Below, in pieces: positions 37,245 through 49,364 of a stretch of DNA of 64,000 bases. The number at the start of each line of letters is the position of its first letter. The first letter of the stretch is position 1. Position numbers and translations under genes: made by a program. This DNA comes from Lasioglossum baleicum (Eukaryota; Arthropoda; Insecta; Hymenoptera; Halictidae): contig NC_134943.1 of NCBI RefSeq assembly GCF_051020765.1, forward strand, positions 6,138,001-6,202,000, written 5' to 3'. Below the pieces are notes generated by a model, which was not told the DNA's origin, ran no database searches, and saw only the letters and a list, made by a program, of their open reading frames with translations.

Positions 37245-40143
37245 GGGGGGGGGGGGGTTGAGTGCGAAATAGGCCAGCAGAGAAAAGTGGGCCGTTAGCG
37301 CATACGTCGAGCCCGACATCGGCGTCGATTAATTAGAAGCACGCGGGGGGGGGGGAGGGGCGGCTGCGACTCTCCGTCTGTAGAAACGCGTAATCGAATC
37401 TAACGGTGCCCGTAAACCGATGTTAATCGATAGGCCAGCGCCGCGACATCGGGGAAGAGAGGGCCATTACGCGCGAGCGATTTGCAATTGGATCTAACGC
37501 GGCGGCAACCGGGAACCGCACTCATTCAAGAACCGAACGAGCCCGAATCCTTACTTGGTTGCCAACCGAAGTTCCGCGAGTAGGCTTCCGACTCGAACTC
37601 TCCAAAGTGGTTACGTTTCTCAATCGTCGGCCTGATGGGGTTATGCAGCCTGCGCCCCCGGGAACTGTGCAACCGGCCGGAATGTTGCGAATGCATAGAA
37701 TGTTCATATTCAATTAAAGTTCTGCACGGAGACTTGCCCCGAGACTTTCCCGTTCGATAGCGCGGAGAAATTCTATTATAAGGAAGCCATACACTGCGAG
37801 CAATTTATGAAAGAGATGCCGCCTGAAAAACTGCATCGACAGCTAAACCTGATGAATCCGCCGAATCCTTCGGTAAAGCGGAAGATCGCCGAGTGATTCT
37901 TAAAGTATAATAGTCGGTTTTAATTCGACTCGTTAGGGTTCGCGCAGCCGGTGTCACGGTAATGCTCGGTTCGCGTGAGCAATGCATCAATACGGTGGTA
38001 CGGCTGTCTTGGGTACAAATGAACTGAAATATGTTTCTACCTTAGAAGCAGCACAATGATAAACGTTATTACTTCCGTACTTGAAAACATAATTTATACC
38101 TGAGAATGGAAGTGTACGCAGTTAAGTTAAATGCATGCATTTCCTGAATGGGCCAAACAAAGCGACTATAAATCTTCCGTGCTTGGCACAATTTTCTCGT
38201 TGAGCTCAAGCCCCCCCCGATGCATTCGACGGCAATCTTCCCTTCATTCCGCACAGACGGCAACGTATTCTCGTGGTTACCATTCCTCCCCCGCGGAATG
38301 CTCTCGCGAGCCAGTTGACACAGCTTTCGCTCGGCGGAAACTAAAGATTAATAATTGCGAATTAAGCATAACGACGAGCAAGAAGATTAGAGGGAACGGG
38401 GAACTACGAGTGCTAGATCATGCAGGCCCCATTTCGTTAACGATCACCATAAAACTCGACGAAGAAAGGCGACTTCAAAATGCGCTCCAACTACTCCAAC
38501 AGTAATCTTCATTTCCTGGTAGAATGTCAAACGGAATGTCCCGCGATGGCCTACTACTAAAAACTGCACAAGTTTACTGTGGATGAAACTGCTTCTACTC
38601 CTGTTGCTAACAATAAGTTTGGCTCAACTATATACATTTGGGACAATGTTTTTCTTACAGCTTTACTCAAACAAATTTTTATATCTATTTTCAAGGACCC
38701 AAAGCTGAAGAGACATTTCTGTTTTCACGTGTTTTTCTAATTGTGATTGTACTAAAGAAAGGATAACGTAACTGGTTGAATATTAAATGGTCCTTAAAGA
38801 CACACCAGTCTCAATGATCCTTCTAAATGAACCACCCTGTTTGCAGTATCCGACATCGCAAGTATTAATGTTGAAGTTCGCACGGTGACAACACTCGGCA
38901 AGGATCTCAGACATCTATGATCCCGAGACTTCTCGAGGTCAGAGCTCTGTCGATCCTGCGAGCCTGGATCTCGTAGCCTAAGTTCTGGCTCTCTGGCTGA
39001 TCCTCTGCTGTGTAACTCTGCCCCGATAAACTCTCATGTTAAAGTCCATATGGCACCGTCCTCTTAGCTGTCTCTGCTAGGTATCTATGTACACACGAGC
39101 AAGATCAAGCTGGTGTCTATCCGATCGGAATATTCCCCACCGAATAAATCGGCTCGTACAATGTCCGACAGCTGTTCCCTGTCTTCCACGAAGATGAGCA
39201 ATGCTAATGGCTTTCTGAAAATCCATACTGCCATCAAGTGTCCTAGGGAAAACGGTCTTGCGAATACGAGAGCTTCTTTTTCTGAATTTCTTCTTCCAAT
39301 ATTTTATCCAATTATTTTTGCCAAACAATTTTGTACAATAGTCTGTTTAAAAAATTGACATGGAGACATGCACCAGGTTGTATTCAGTATTGAGTGGGCA
39401 GGGAAGATAAGTAGGAACGTTCGAAGAAAATTAATTGAGCGAATGGTAACATCCACGTGAGAGAACCGCGAAACGAGGGACCACACCGGGGCCAGTTTCG
39501 AGATTACAATTATGAGTTTGAGAGTTACAGTTGTGCGCTTGGCAACGAGGGAGAATGAGAGAGCGGTCATGAAATATTCCCATCCATCCCGCAGGAAGTT
39601 CCGTTCATGTCCGACAAAGAAATATTTAATGGGGGCATGGGCGACCCGCGGCTGAGCAACGGGAAACTTTAGCATCTGGCTTCATGGCGTGTTCACAAGC
39701 CTCGTTCACAGTGTCCTGTGTCCCTGGCGCGATCGTCATTCAAGCACGATTTATAAAATATCCTCAAGAAACTTTGCTTTCGAACCATTTTATTCCTTTC
39801 GATAGCTCAAAATGATAAAAGTATATATACTGCCACTATATTTTTCAAACTTATTTCATAAAATTATATATGTATAGCATGATAATAATTTAGGCTCGCC
39901 AGGTGAAGCTATAAATCTCGAGACACCCGATTAATTCTGGTAATGCAAATGCAGAATTTGAATCCAGTTGTAGCTATAATATTCATTCATTTATTCATTT
40001 GTTTATAAGGTAATCTATATTCATGTATGCATATTTGGTTAACCAAGAATATATTTTATCTTTTTTTCCAACGTTGTGAAATTACGAATAATAATGAACA
40101 GGTAAATATTAAAAATAGGTCTGTTGTGTTATTTGTTTCGTAC
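36903..40143. other. Gene-free stretch with microsatellites
   Basis: Holds (AG)18 followed by G13 (37206-37257), a G11 run (37345-37355) and a short C run near 38212. Near 38800-38835 an AACCACCCTGT word resembles the ends of the MITEs at 10071 and 11640, but no partner end was found. No exon recognised. Confidence 0.5.
37206..37257. repeat. (AG)18 microsatellite followed by G13
   Basis: A perfect AG run at 37206-37241 continues through GTGA into thirteen G. The G run could form quadruplex-like structures. The Ser/Leu-rich frame on the opposite strand is a product of the repeat. Confidence 0.95.
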
Positions 40144-40303
40144 ATTATGAGCGACCGAAATAAATTCCTCTCAACAATCAAATGTTCCAACAAGAGAAAT
40201 AATTTTCGGTTACTTATAATTCTTATTTGTAACCAATACGATTTTAGTCGATAAAATACTTGTTATTCCATGTCTTTTGATCTTTTTGGTTATAACAATT
40301 AGT
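40144..40303 (+). repeat. Dispersed repeat, copy B
   Basis: Inverted relative to 20221-20380 and alignable along its whole length. It begins with a copy of the 39-bp unit (ATGAGCGACCGAAATAAATT) and ends with GGTTATAACAATTAG, against CTAACTGTTATAACC in copy A. Flanking sequence is unrelated, so the shared segment moved or amplified as a unit. Confidence 0.75.
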
Positions 40304-43300
40304 TTAGGTTATTTCAAATATTTTCCCAGCGTCTGGACAAATGCTGCCAAATTCAGGTCGGAGTTGTCCTATGATTGACGATTCGGACCACGTGCCCGCT
40401 CATTGAAATTCGTCGGACGTCCAGCAATAATTTTCAGTTAAGTAGTCGTTCTGAAAGGAGCAGCGTTGCCCCGTGGCCGGTATCGGCCTGTCCGAAGAAA
40501 CTCAGCTAATTGCAAATGATGTTTACAATCTCGCGGGTGTCCGAGGATCCCTCGGTTGGACACGAGGGCCACTCGTGCGAGTTTCACGTGACTCGAATTC
40601 CTCGGGTGAGAGAGCGTTCTTGACAAGCGGCCGGAAACCGATCGAACGAGAGAGGAGACCGAGCAAACCGAATCGGCGAATGGGCTGACGAATTTATGGG
40701 ACGGTGCCGACGCTCGACGCGTAATAAAACCCATCTTACGTAAAACAATCTTCCGGTGAATCGCGTCTATTGATCTTCTCGGTGACCTCTGACCGGCTCC
40801 AATAAATCGGACCCCGTGTCTGCTCCCTGTGGGACGCAGACCCGAGTGACTATATGTATAGCGCGCCACTTCGATCTTCGAAACGAGGAACGAGTATCGC
40901 CGCAGTCGAACGTTCCTCGTTCTTGTCGAATCCCACTCGTGTAATTGGACTGCGACTGACAGAAATCCGGGAACAGGATCCAAAGAACTGATTGGTCCGG
41001 TAACAAATTTGCAAAATTCTAATTCTTACGTGTTCATATTTCTTTACATACTTATTAAACTTCTTTCAGATTTTCAGACGTGCTTTCGAATTTCTTTTTA
41101 AATCCATGTGATTTTATCATAAAGGACTCTGTTTCGACTTTAATTCAAGCCCTCAAACATCGAAAAATTCCTTCGGGAACACGTTCTAAAATTGTATTGA
41201 TGCTATTCCTTAAAAGAATGATTCTTATGCAATAATGAAGTGAAACGTCGGAAATAATAATTATGTGGTTACATTAATTAGCAGAGGAATCGGTAGGATT
41301 GTAATTAAGCATCCACGAGTGACAAGTACGGAGTATAGCACACTATATTTTTATGGAACCATAATTCTTCGCCGGGGCTCTCAGAGGAGATACCGAGGCC
41401 TATCCATCAATTCCAACAACGAGCGCTGGAAACTGATGATTATGTGCGAGAGGTACACTGAAAGGAAATCTGTGGAACGCGATATGCAAAAACTGTCCGG
41501 GATAAAAGGAACAGAGGATTTCCATTCGGTGTAAAACGGGAGTCGGCGGCCGCACGTCTCTTTTTATGTACCTCGCTTTGCGTTCTCGTTTATGGATTAC
41601 AACGTTACCACACCGCTGAAAATATATTCCAGGTCGGTTCTTTTTTTTCACAATATTTCGCATATCAGCCGAGCCCTCTCTCACATTCGCTTTCTCCCAC
41701 TTTCTTTCTTTCTTCACGTGCCGTGCTTCGATCGACCTGGATCGGAAGAGGATTAATCGCGCCCGTCTAGAGTAAGCTGATTTGCATAACGTATTTCCGC
41801 CTGAATTATGTCCTACAATTAACGCGAACGTGTATGTTAAAAATTACTAGAAACTCCACTCATAAATTCGATATACTTATCAGCCGGCTCCACGAGCAGT
41901 TACAGTATCAAAAATTTAATATCAAAATTATCCTGTGCATCATCGGACTATAAATCCTGGGACACCTGCAGTTTACTAAGAAGAATATCGCGTTCCTTGA
42001 AAGCCCCGTATCACGCTCGCTTGCTCATGGTAATGTAAACACAATCTATCCAGACTTGACAGTCGCCATACAGTATATCATCCTTAACAAATATATTTTC
42101 GGCGCTTGCTGCGATATTGGAATCTTTAAATAAATCTCTCGGTTCAATTTTCTCTTTGGCCAATCTTCTTGTCAAATAATCCGATCCTGTATTCTCGATT
42201 TCACGCATCGTATTCATCCCGAGATAACTGTCGCTTTATTTAACCCTGTCAGTAATCCGGTTGACGGTCTGAAATTTTTGTTAAGTGCTGAAATTATGAA
42301 TTTTTTTAAATATTTAACAACAGCTCAAATAAATCTTTCGGCATTGATATTTACGATTGTAATCGAATATATTCTGCCAGGGAGAACACTAGTCGCTTTT
42401 AACGTTTCCGAGCTGCAACGTGAATTGTAAACGGTGGTTTAATAAAGGGGGACGCGTAGGGCCGAAATAAAAATATTGTACGCCTGATAGTCATTCCGCG
42501 GGCGCTCGTTATCGCAAGAATTCGCGTTATTTCCAAGAGATATTTCATTCGTGGTCAACGGCGCAATCAAAATCTTGGCAGCGCGAGGGAATTTATGGGA
42601 GCCGGCGAATTTTCGAAATTACGCGAGAAAAATATATCGGTGGCAATTAATCGAAAGCGACGGACCCGGTGTAATATTCACGCATCGCCGCGCGCCGTCC
42701 CGACCGCGAAGAAGTCAAACACAATGTAGCCGCAAGCAGCGTTGACGGAGAAGAAGCCATTACAGGACTGGGGCGAGTGTAATATCGACGCAGGGACCGG
42801 GGACATTAAACATTGCCTGGCTGACGCGTGTCCAAATATAAACAAATTCCCAGCCAGCGCGTGCATCATATTAAACAGAAACGTCGAACGCGCGGGGTGA
42901 GACGGGCGTAACGCCATATATTTACAGTGGCGGGGGTGCGGCACGGGCTTTTGATTTATTCGGCGCCGGTTAAAAGCGACGACGCATCGCGCGACCCATT
43001 TTCCAACCCCCTAACCTAACCCAGACGGCCTATATCGCGAACCCGCCGATTTCTCCTGCGAATTTCGACGTCTCGGTTCACCTGTTTCTCAATCTCTTTC
43101 GGTGGAGATCGCAAAAACGCGACGGTCCGTTTCGAGACCGTTTTTGCATGAACTTTTTCATCGCAAGATATGGAAATACGCGAGATAGAATGAGGGGATG
43201 ACTCCGAGAGACGACGTCTCTTTGTGGAGAAATGGAACTGAATGAACGGAACACCACACTGAGCTCCTTCGGTGCGAGGTGGGTCAGTGGAGTGGGTCCG

Positions 43301-46300
43301 CGTAGTGGAGTAGGGAGCGCTGGCGCGCGGAGTGGGGATCGCTGAACGCGATGACGTACTTCCGAGCGTCGCGCGGCGAGATGTGACGGTTAATATTAAA
43401 ATTTTTTTCTCCTAGACGCAGTTTTTTTTAAATTTGTTTTTTAATATTGCATTGTCATCCAGTTCTGAGCTATGTTTAAAGTTTCAAGTCGCTAGCTCAT
43501 GTGGAAGTGGTTTAAAATTCGATTACAAGATTTGACGCACACAACAACGACACGGTAAGCTAATATTAGCGTGGTTATAATCAGAATTATACGGGTTATA
43601 TATTTTTTTATAGAGTTTTTTCCACTGAGGGGAAAAAAGGGGTGGAGGGGATTTATTCTATCTAAGGATGGAGGGGAGGAGGATCGTTGATTGTTGGTCG
43701 AAGAAATGGGCATGCTCGAGACGACCAGAGTTTGACCAGCCGCAGCATATACATAGGAGCATGTTCGAGCCATCGCTAGTGCCGAGGCGTCGAAGGGATG
43801 AGGCGGTAGATACCAGGAGGACGTACCCTCGGGATCGGCTTTGGATGAAACACGCCGGCCAGCTTTTGTTCCACCGCCGATCCTTCCTTGATAAAACGGT
43901 GAATGCTCCGTGATTACCACGGACAAAGAAACGAGCGACACGATCGCGTGCCTCTCTTCCGCCTCTGAGCCCCGTGTGCCAATTAACCTCACGGACGACC
44001 CTCTCTCGGCGGCGAGGGATCGCGGCTAATTAAGAGATATCATTTTTACGACGGCTGCTTGATCGTCAGTTAATCGACGGTATCAAGCACGCCATTATGC
44101 CTTGATATATACTGGCTGACGGAGGGATGATTCCACAAGGGTCGAAAGGTCTTCGCACTGTCGAGCCGACTCCGAGTAGAACGTTTACAGACACTTCAAG
44201 CTAATATTTGTAAGAATCGGAGAAAAGGGGGCGCGCTTGAAATTAGTTCGGAATCTAGCGTGTTCCACAAGCTTTCGTCACCGGTTATAGATCACGGAAA
44301 AAGCGATGGACCGTCACACAGAGTTTCTTAATTGAATATTAGCGATTCTGTAGGCAAAGAGGCAAACTTATTTCACTGTGCCAGAAACAACAAAATTTTG
44401 CTTACAAAGAGTGCTGAGGAAGATGACGTGTAGTTTCTTGTTCATGCGACGGATGAAAGACATCGACACGCAATTAAAAGTCAGCCCATACGCGTTAAAC
44501 GGCGTGGCTCGGTCTCGTGGACGTTATAATGGACGAAGTCGCGGGAGTTGGTAGCAAAGTGCCGGCCGTAAATCTGGCAGCAAACAAGCGATGTGTAAAG
44601 TATGCAAATCCTTAATAGGAAGTGGCCGTGGCAGGCCGAGGGTTAAATAACATCCTCGTCCCCGGGGCTAGAAAAACATTCTCCTTCATGCGGCCGGCCA
44701 TTTGAATACATGGAACCGAATAATTTCATTTTAATCCCGGAAGCGGGGGCGTCTCTTTCTCTCTGTCTCCCTTGAACCGCGCCCCAATTTCCCACCCCTT
44801 TGAGTTACACTGGGAACGGGCGAAGATCAAAGCCAGCGTATTCGTTTAAATAAATCTTCTTGGACGACGGTGCGCGTTCCTTTGCCCCACTCGCATCAAA
44901 ATGCATCCTGCTTCCAGATGTTTTCTACGACGCTTCGAGTGGTTTCGGTGACTTTTTTTCAGTCACCTTCGTGTCCCTGGTGAAAAGATTTTAGCTCACG
45001 AAACCCAGGATTCTACACAGGATACCAAAGCTTTGAGAATTCATTGCCAGATAATCTATTCTGCGGACAACAAATTGGTTGGTGAGAAGCAAACGGATAA
45101 AGTGAAAAGATTTCGAAAAATCAGAGTTCTCTCAACAGGAAATTACTACTTCTAGAATTTACACTCTGGTAATCGATTCTGCGAATGATAAATTTAATTG
45201 GTCGTTGCTTGATCAAGTATGGAACGCCTTGTGCAAATTAACTGGTCTGAACGACGTGAGTCGAACTTGGGCGGTTTCCTTTAGAATACTTTAGATCACT
45301 GGATCGTTCCTTCCCTCAATTTGCAGCTTGAAAACTTACGGAGCTTCCAATAGTCCCAATGTGGTCCGACAAATTGGTGTACGTGTGATTCGACGCAGAA
45401 TTTCTAAACACTCGGGAGAAAGCTCTCCAACTAGACTATGCATATATGAATTTATAATTTTCACGATTTCTCTAAAATTGAGGTACAATTTAGCACAATT
45501 TTATGCAAATTTAATTTCACAATATGAAAACATTTTTCTTCCACTCATAACAGAGAGTAAATTCAAAGTAAATCAACTACGTTTTTATTTCGCATAAATC
45601 AATAGCTACGAAAAAATACAATATAAATCGATTCCTACGGCTAAACTACATATTAATACCCCTAAAAGTTCTCCAACAGGAACACTCATTAACTGAATTT
45701 AAAGGACAGGCAGAGCAACTTGGGACAAAGATATTCAAATATTTACGAGACAATTTTTCGCGCACAGGTGAAACTTCCGTGATGACAGAGTCCACGGTAG
45801 CATTATACTGCCCTAGCAATGAAAATTAGGTAAAAGTCGTGCGTGCACGACAACACAACGTTCCTAGCCGACAGCGGCACAAAAGCTCTGTCGAAAAAAA
45901 CGCTTCCGTCGTGCGACTTCCGGCCTACACGCACACATACACGTCCGCGTTCACGGAACTCATGCTCAGGACATTTATATTTTCGGTCGAGAACACCAGC
46001 CCTGGAAATGCCGGCGTCATCGTAATTTGTTCATTCCGAAAACGCGACTGCATTCTCTACCACGGGAAATTATTACCACGGATGCATATGCGCCCGCACT
46101 TTTCACGGCCTCGGAATAATTCACAGGGGGTTAAGAAGGAAATGCTTCACGGCGAGGACACTCGTTATTTTGCTGGTTTCAATTACGGCTGCCTGTTGTA
46201 CGTTTCGCGGCCACCATCGCGCCTAACCCCACCGAAAAATCCCGTCGCCCAAAAGTATTGCGAGAACTATTCCAAAAATGGACTCTGGCAACTGGAATTT

Positions 46301-46410
46301 ATGGGGCGGCGCACAATCTGCGTGCCAACCTCTCTCCACTAATGGAACCTGCTATTAGGCGGTACTTCGTTAATTTTATGTATAAAATTATAATTTGTAC
46401 GAAGGGTAAA
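40304..46410. other. Gene-free stretch, partly CpG-rich
   Basis: No exon recognised. A GC-rich segment with many GTGGAGT/GTGGGT words lies at 43255-43390, followed abruptly by T-rich DNA (43400-43450); this junction may be a repeat boundary. A stem-loop lies at 44053-44093. A weak direct repeat (TAATCTATTCTGCG at 45052, TAATCGATTCTGCG at 45170) is also present. Confidence 0.45.
44053..44093. repeat. Short imperfect stem-loop
   Basis: GGC-TGCTTGAT-CGTC pairs with GACG-ATCAAGCA-GCC around an AGTTAATC loop, with a 2-base bulge and a 1-base bulge, giving about 15 base pairs. It is too short for a typical microRNA precursor and no known RNA family is recognised. It can form on either strand. Confidence 0.5.
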
Positions 46411-46883
46411 CTTTACTTTGCCGGACTCAAAATTAGTACCTTTTTCCTACGAATTATGATATATTTGGTATGTAATCCAGTAGATTTGTACCCGGCGCGG
46501 ATGCACAGATCGAAGTTTCGATCCTCTAGGATCAATAGTTGAGGAGCTATGGTCGCTTAAAATTGAGCATTTTTGACAGGTAAGGGCGCCGCCATATTGG
46601 TCTGTTGTGACGACCGCGAGCCGCTTACCTTGCCCTCCCCCCCCCCCTAGACCTAATTCTAACCAACTCGGTAAGCGGCGTGCGACCGTCACTACAAACC
46701 AATATGGCGGCGCCCTTATCTGTCAAAAATGCTCAACTTACAGTGACCATAGCTCCTCAACTATTGATCCTAGAGGTTCGAAACGTCTATCTCTAAATCT
46801 ACTTCTAAATCTACTGGATTACATACCAAATACATCATAATTCGTAGGAGAAAGGCACAAATTTCGAGTCCGGTAAAGTAAAG
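46411..46883. mobile_element. Palindromic foldback element, arms about 215-230 bp
   Basis: Arms start CTTTACTTTGCCGGACTC at 46411 and end GAGTCCGGTAAAGTAAAG at 46883. They stay inversely similar through TACGAATTATGAT, GGTATGTAATCCAGTAGATTT, AGGATCAATAGTTGAGGAGC and GGCGCCGCCATATTGG up to GCCGCTTACC. Between them (about 46630-46668) lies a loop containing C11. The arms differ by scattered substitutions and one segment of about 30 bases (46488-46517 against 46780-46807). No transposase. No clear target-site duplication, so the exact ends and superfamily are open. Confidence 0.85.
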
Positions 46884-49031
46884 AGCAGCCAAACTCAATA
46901 TTATTTTGCCATATCTGATGGTTTCACACGCAATTTCCTTGAGAAATCCACCAGCGACTATTTTTGCACCGCAGCTCTAAGCTGTGCATCTTGGTCTTCA
47001 GTTTGGGATTACGTTCTCGCAAAAATTCGCGAATGACATTTCAAACGACGAGTACAGATTGTAAGTATTCCCCTGGCTCTTGGCAGCTAGGGTTTCTTTC
47101 CCCCAAAAATCCTCGGCGCATTAAGGACCGTCATGCAGAAACATTTAACTGGACTGCGTTTACCGTGAGTGTTAAAACAGAAATGAAACAACCGGGATAA
47201 GAGAAACTGAAATTGAAATAAAAGTGGAATGCGGCGGGAGAACGTTTTAAGCGACGCCGTTGACGATTCAACGACGAATGGCGACGAGGACTATGGCCGA
47301 CGTCGAGGAAACGCTCCAGGAATATTCAGACTCGCGTTTCCTTGCGAGGAGAAATAGAGTTCGTTGTTCTGACACTGGTTTCGCTTATCGCTAAGTTAAC
47401 CTGGTTGTCGACTTTTCATCTCGGGAACATTTTATTTCCCTATAACTAAAATATTCGAGTAAAACCAGATTCGCTCGACCATAAAGTACGAAAAATATTT
47501 TATCTTTTATTCCATCGACATATCGTTATGTAATATTTCATCGTTTAAACAGAAACGCAGAGATTCTCTTCCATTCGAAACAAACATTCCTGTGTGTAAA
47601 TAAATTGTTGTTACCGCTTATGCGTTTAAGGATAATACGAGCACGGTGATTTCCATATTCATGTTGAAAATCAAAGTACATTTGACTGTTTTCTGGAATC
47701 TGTAATGTATCATAAAGATCTGCTTTCAATCCAGTTTCCAATGTTTGTAGAGAGAGGCAAGCAATTGCAATTTTCGTGAGCCTTTCTCTCTGGCCCTGTA
47801 TGCAAAACGCCAGGCGCTGGAGGGTATGGTATCGCGCGAAAAAAAAGCGTGCAGAATCGTGCAGTTCGCAGAGTGCGCTCGTTAGACGGAACCCAGGACC
47901 AAAGTGGATTCTGTTGGAGCAACAAGCGGGACACGTAACCGAGCCCGCTCGCGGGGATACAGGGCCGATAAAATAATGAGAGAATGGCTAAATTCAATTC
48001 GCAACGGAGAGCCCGCTGTTTCCAATCCACTCCTCCGATAACATTCGGAGGCAGAGTAGTATCTTTGTATATTTCTCTGGATGGAAACGTGGATTGCATA
48101 CGGCGGTCTTCTACTTTCTTTTCGTTGTTGAATAAAGCTCCGGACGGGAACCAGAGGAGAAACACTGGGAGAAATTGCTGTTACTAGTCGATGCTCGTTT
48201 CCGGAGACGTATCCTTGCGGGACCTGCGGAAGGTACGTTGTTGTTGTTGTCGGGGGCATCTGGTGTGTTCAAGAGTGATCCGAAAGCATTGTCAGATTGA
48301 CGGTTCAAAGGATACGCTGCTTCGAGAGAGGAGACGGAACGAATTTGGAAGAGGATTTCGCGGATGCAGTGGCGTGTCATCGGCAGATGCTCCGCTGGTG
48401 TGTTGGGGAGAGACACCAGTGTTGCAAACTGCATTCTGTTGGAGATCGAATCTTATTTAGGGGAATTCCAGGTGTCAGTTTTATTATCGAAATGCTCCTT
48501 GATGTACCCCTTCAATCATTTGTTTTGATAGTGACCTCCAAAGTTAACCTTCTGCTTAACCTGAAATACTACACATCTGCCAAGGTACCCACGGATTCCC
48601 ATGAATGTGCTGGAACAACATTTGCTAAAGCTACATCTTCCTACAGATATTAAAGTATGGTACGTTGCGTCATCAATTTCTTCCACGTTCTTTAAATGAC
48701 AATTTCCATTTTGTTTGTGTTTAAAGGACCGACGTCTAAGAATTTTTTATGAGGAGGTTCCCATGGGATCCCAAGCTTTCCACGTTTTCTACACCTTTTC
48801 TTCCAATTAAAAATCTCAAGGAGGACCTTTTTACCTCGCTAGGGTTTCAAAGGAAAATTGATTATGCTCCAAATAATTCCCGTTACATTACTTACATATT
48901 GCAATTAAAAAACCATTCACCATTTTCCAACATTAAAAAAAATTCCTTAACCACCCCTCCACTTAATTATCAATTTATTTATATTCAACCTAAAACCTCT
49001 TGGTAGAACAAAGACAAATTATTCATTAATA
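46884..49031. other. Gene-free stretch
   Basis: No exon recognised. Several open frames of 60-150 residues between 47.7 and 48.65 kb overlap on both strands without a recognisable domain. A (GTT)n run lies at 48236-48250. ATAAATAAA, read on the minus strand, lies about 60 bases downstream of the frame ending at 49032 (near 48970). Confidence 0.45.
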
Positions 49032-49361
49032 TTACACATGGAGCTTCTGTCCATAATCACTTTGTCCAGCCATAACAAAATCCTTTATCATCACAGTAGC
49101 CATTCCGAAGGGTGCATCTTCTCTGGCCTGCAAACCTAAAATAATCTCACCTATAGCCATTTCACCAATAAAGTGCAACCTTTGTAAACCATAGGGATAA
49201 CAGAAAGGACACTCCATGTTCTCATTGACAAAGTTGGTAATTAAACGTTGCCACCATTCAACCGATCAAGGCCAGCGTCTTAAACTTGCTGAAGCGATCA
49301 TCAGAGCTAAATAAAGGACAAGCTCCTGTGATTGTGGAACACCCACGTTTCCTGGCCCTCG
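49032..49361 (-). pseudogene. Unidentified coding-like frame with one in-frame stop; possible pseudogene or terminal exon
   Basis: On the minus strand a frame runs from a TAA at 49362-49364 down to TAA at 49032-49034, interrupted once by TGA at 49266-49268. After the TGA it reads SVEWWQRLITNFVNEN, then a Met at 49217 leading MECPFCYPYGLQRLHF..., and ends near the residues GQSDYGQKLHV. Codons after 49217 start very often with G (GGT, GAG, GCT, GAA, GAT), which resembles protein-coding usage more than the surrounding DNA does. An AATAAA-type signal lies downstream. The internal TGA sits where a CGA-to-TGA transition would explain it, but that is speculation. I do not recognise the protein; CPFC is only a CxxC pair. 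It could be a processed or fragmentary gene copy, a transposon remnant, or chance. Confidence 0.3.
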
Positions 49362-49364
49362 TTA

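Noticed and set aside
43011..43023. CCTAACCTAACCC, like the insect telomere repeat (TTAGG)n; also AGGTTAGGTT near 59602
   Set aside because: Only two units at each place, easily due to chance; no array.
43492..43992. 166-residue minus-strand frame
   Set aside because: No recognisable domain. The hydrophobic C-terminal part comes from AT-rich low-complexity DNA, and the region overlaps the GC/T-rich junction at 43.4 kb.
45839..46342. 167-residue plus-strand frame ending just before the palindrome
   Set aside because: No domain, signal peptide or coding-like codon pattern recognised, and a second overlapping plus frame is open over the same stretch. Length alone is within chance for CpG-rich, stop-poor DNA.
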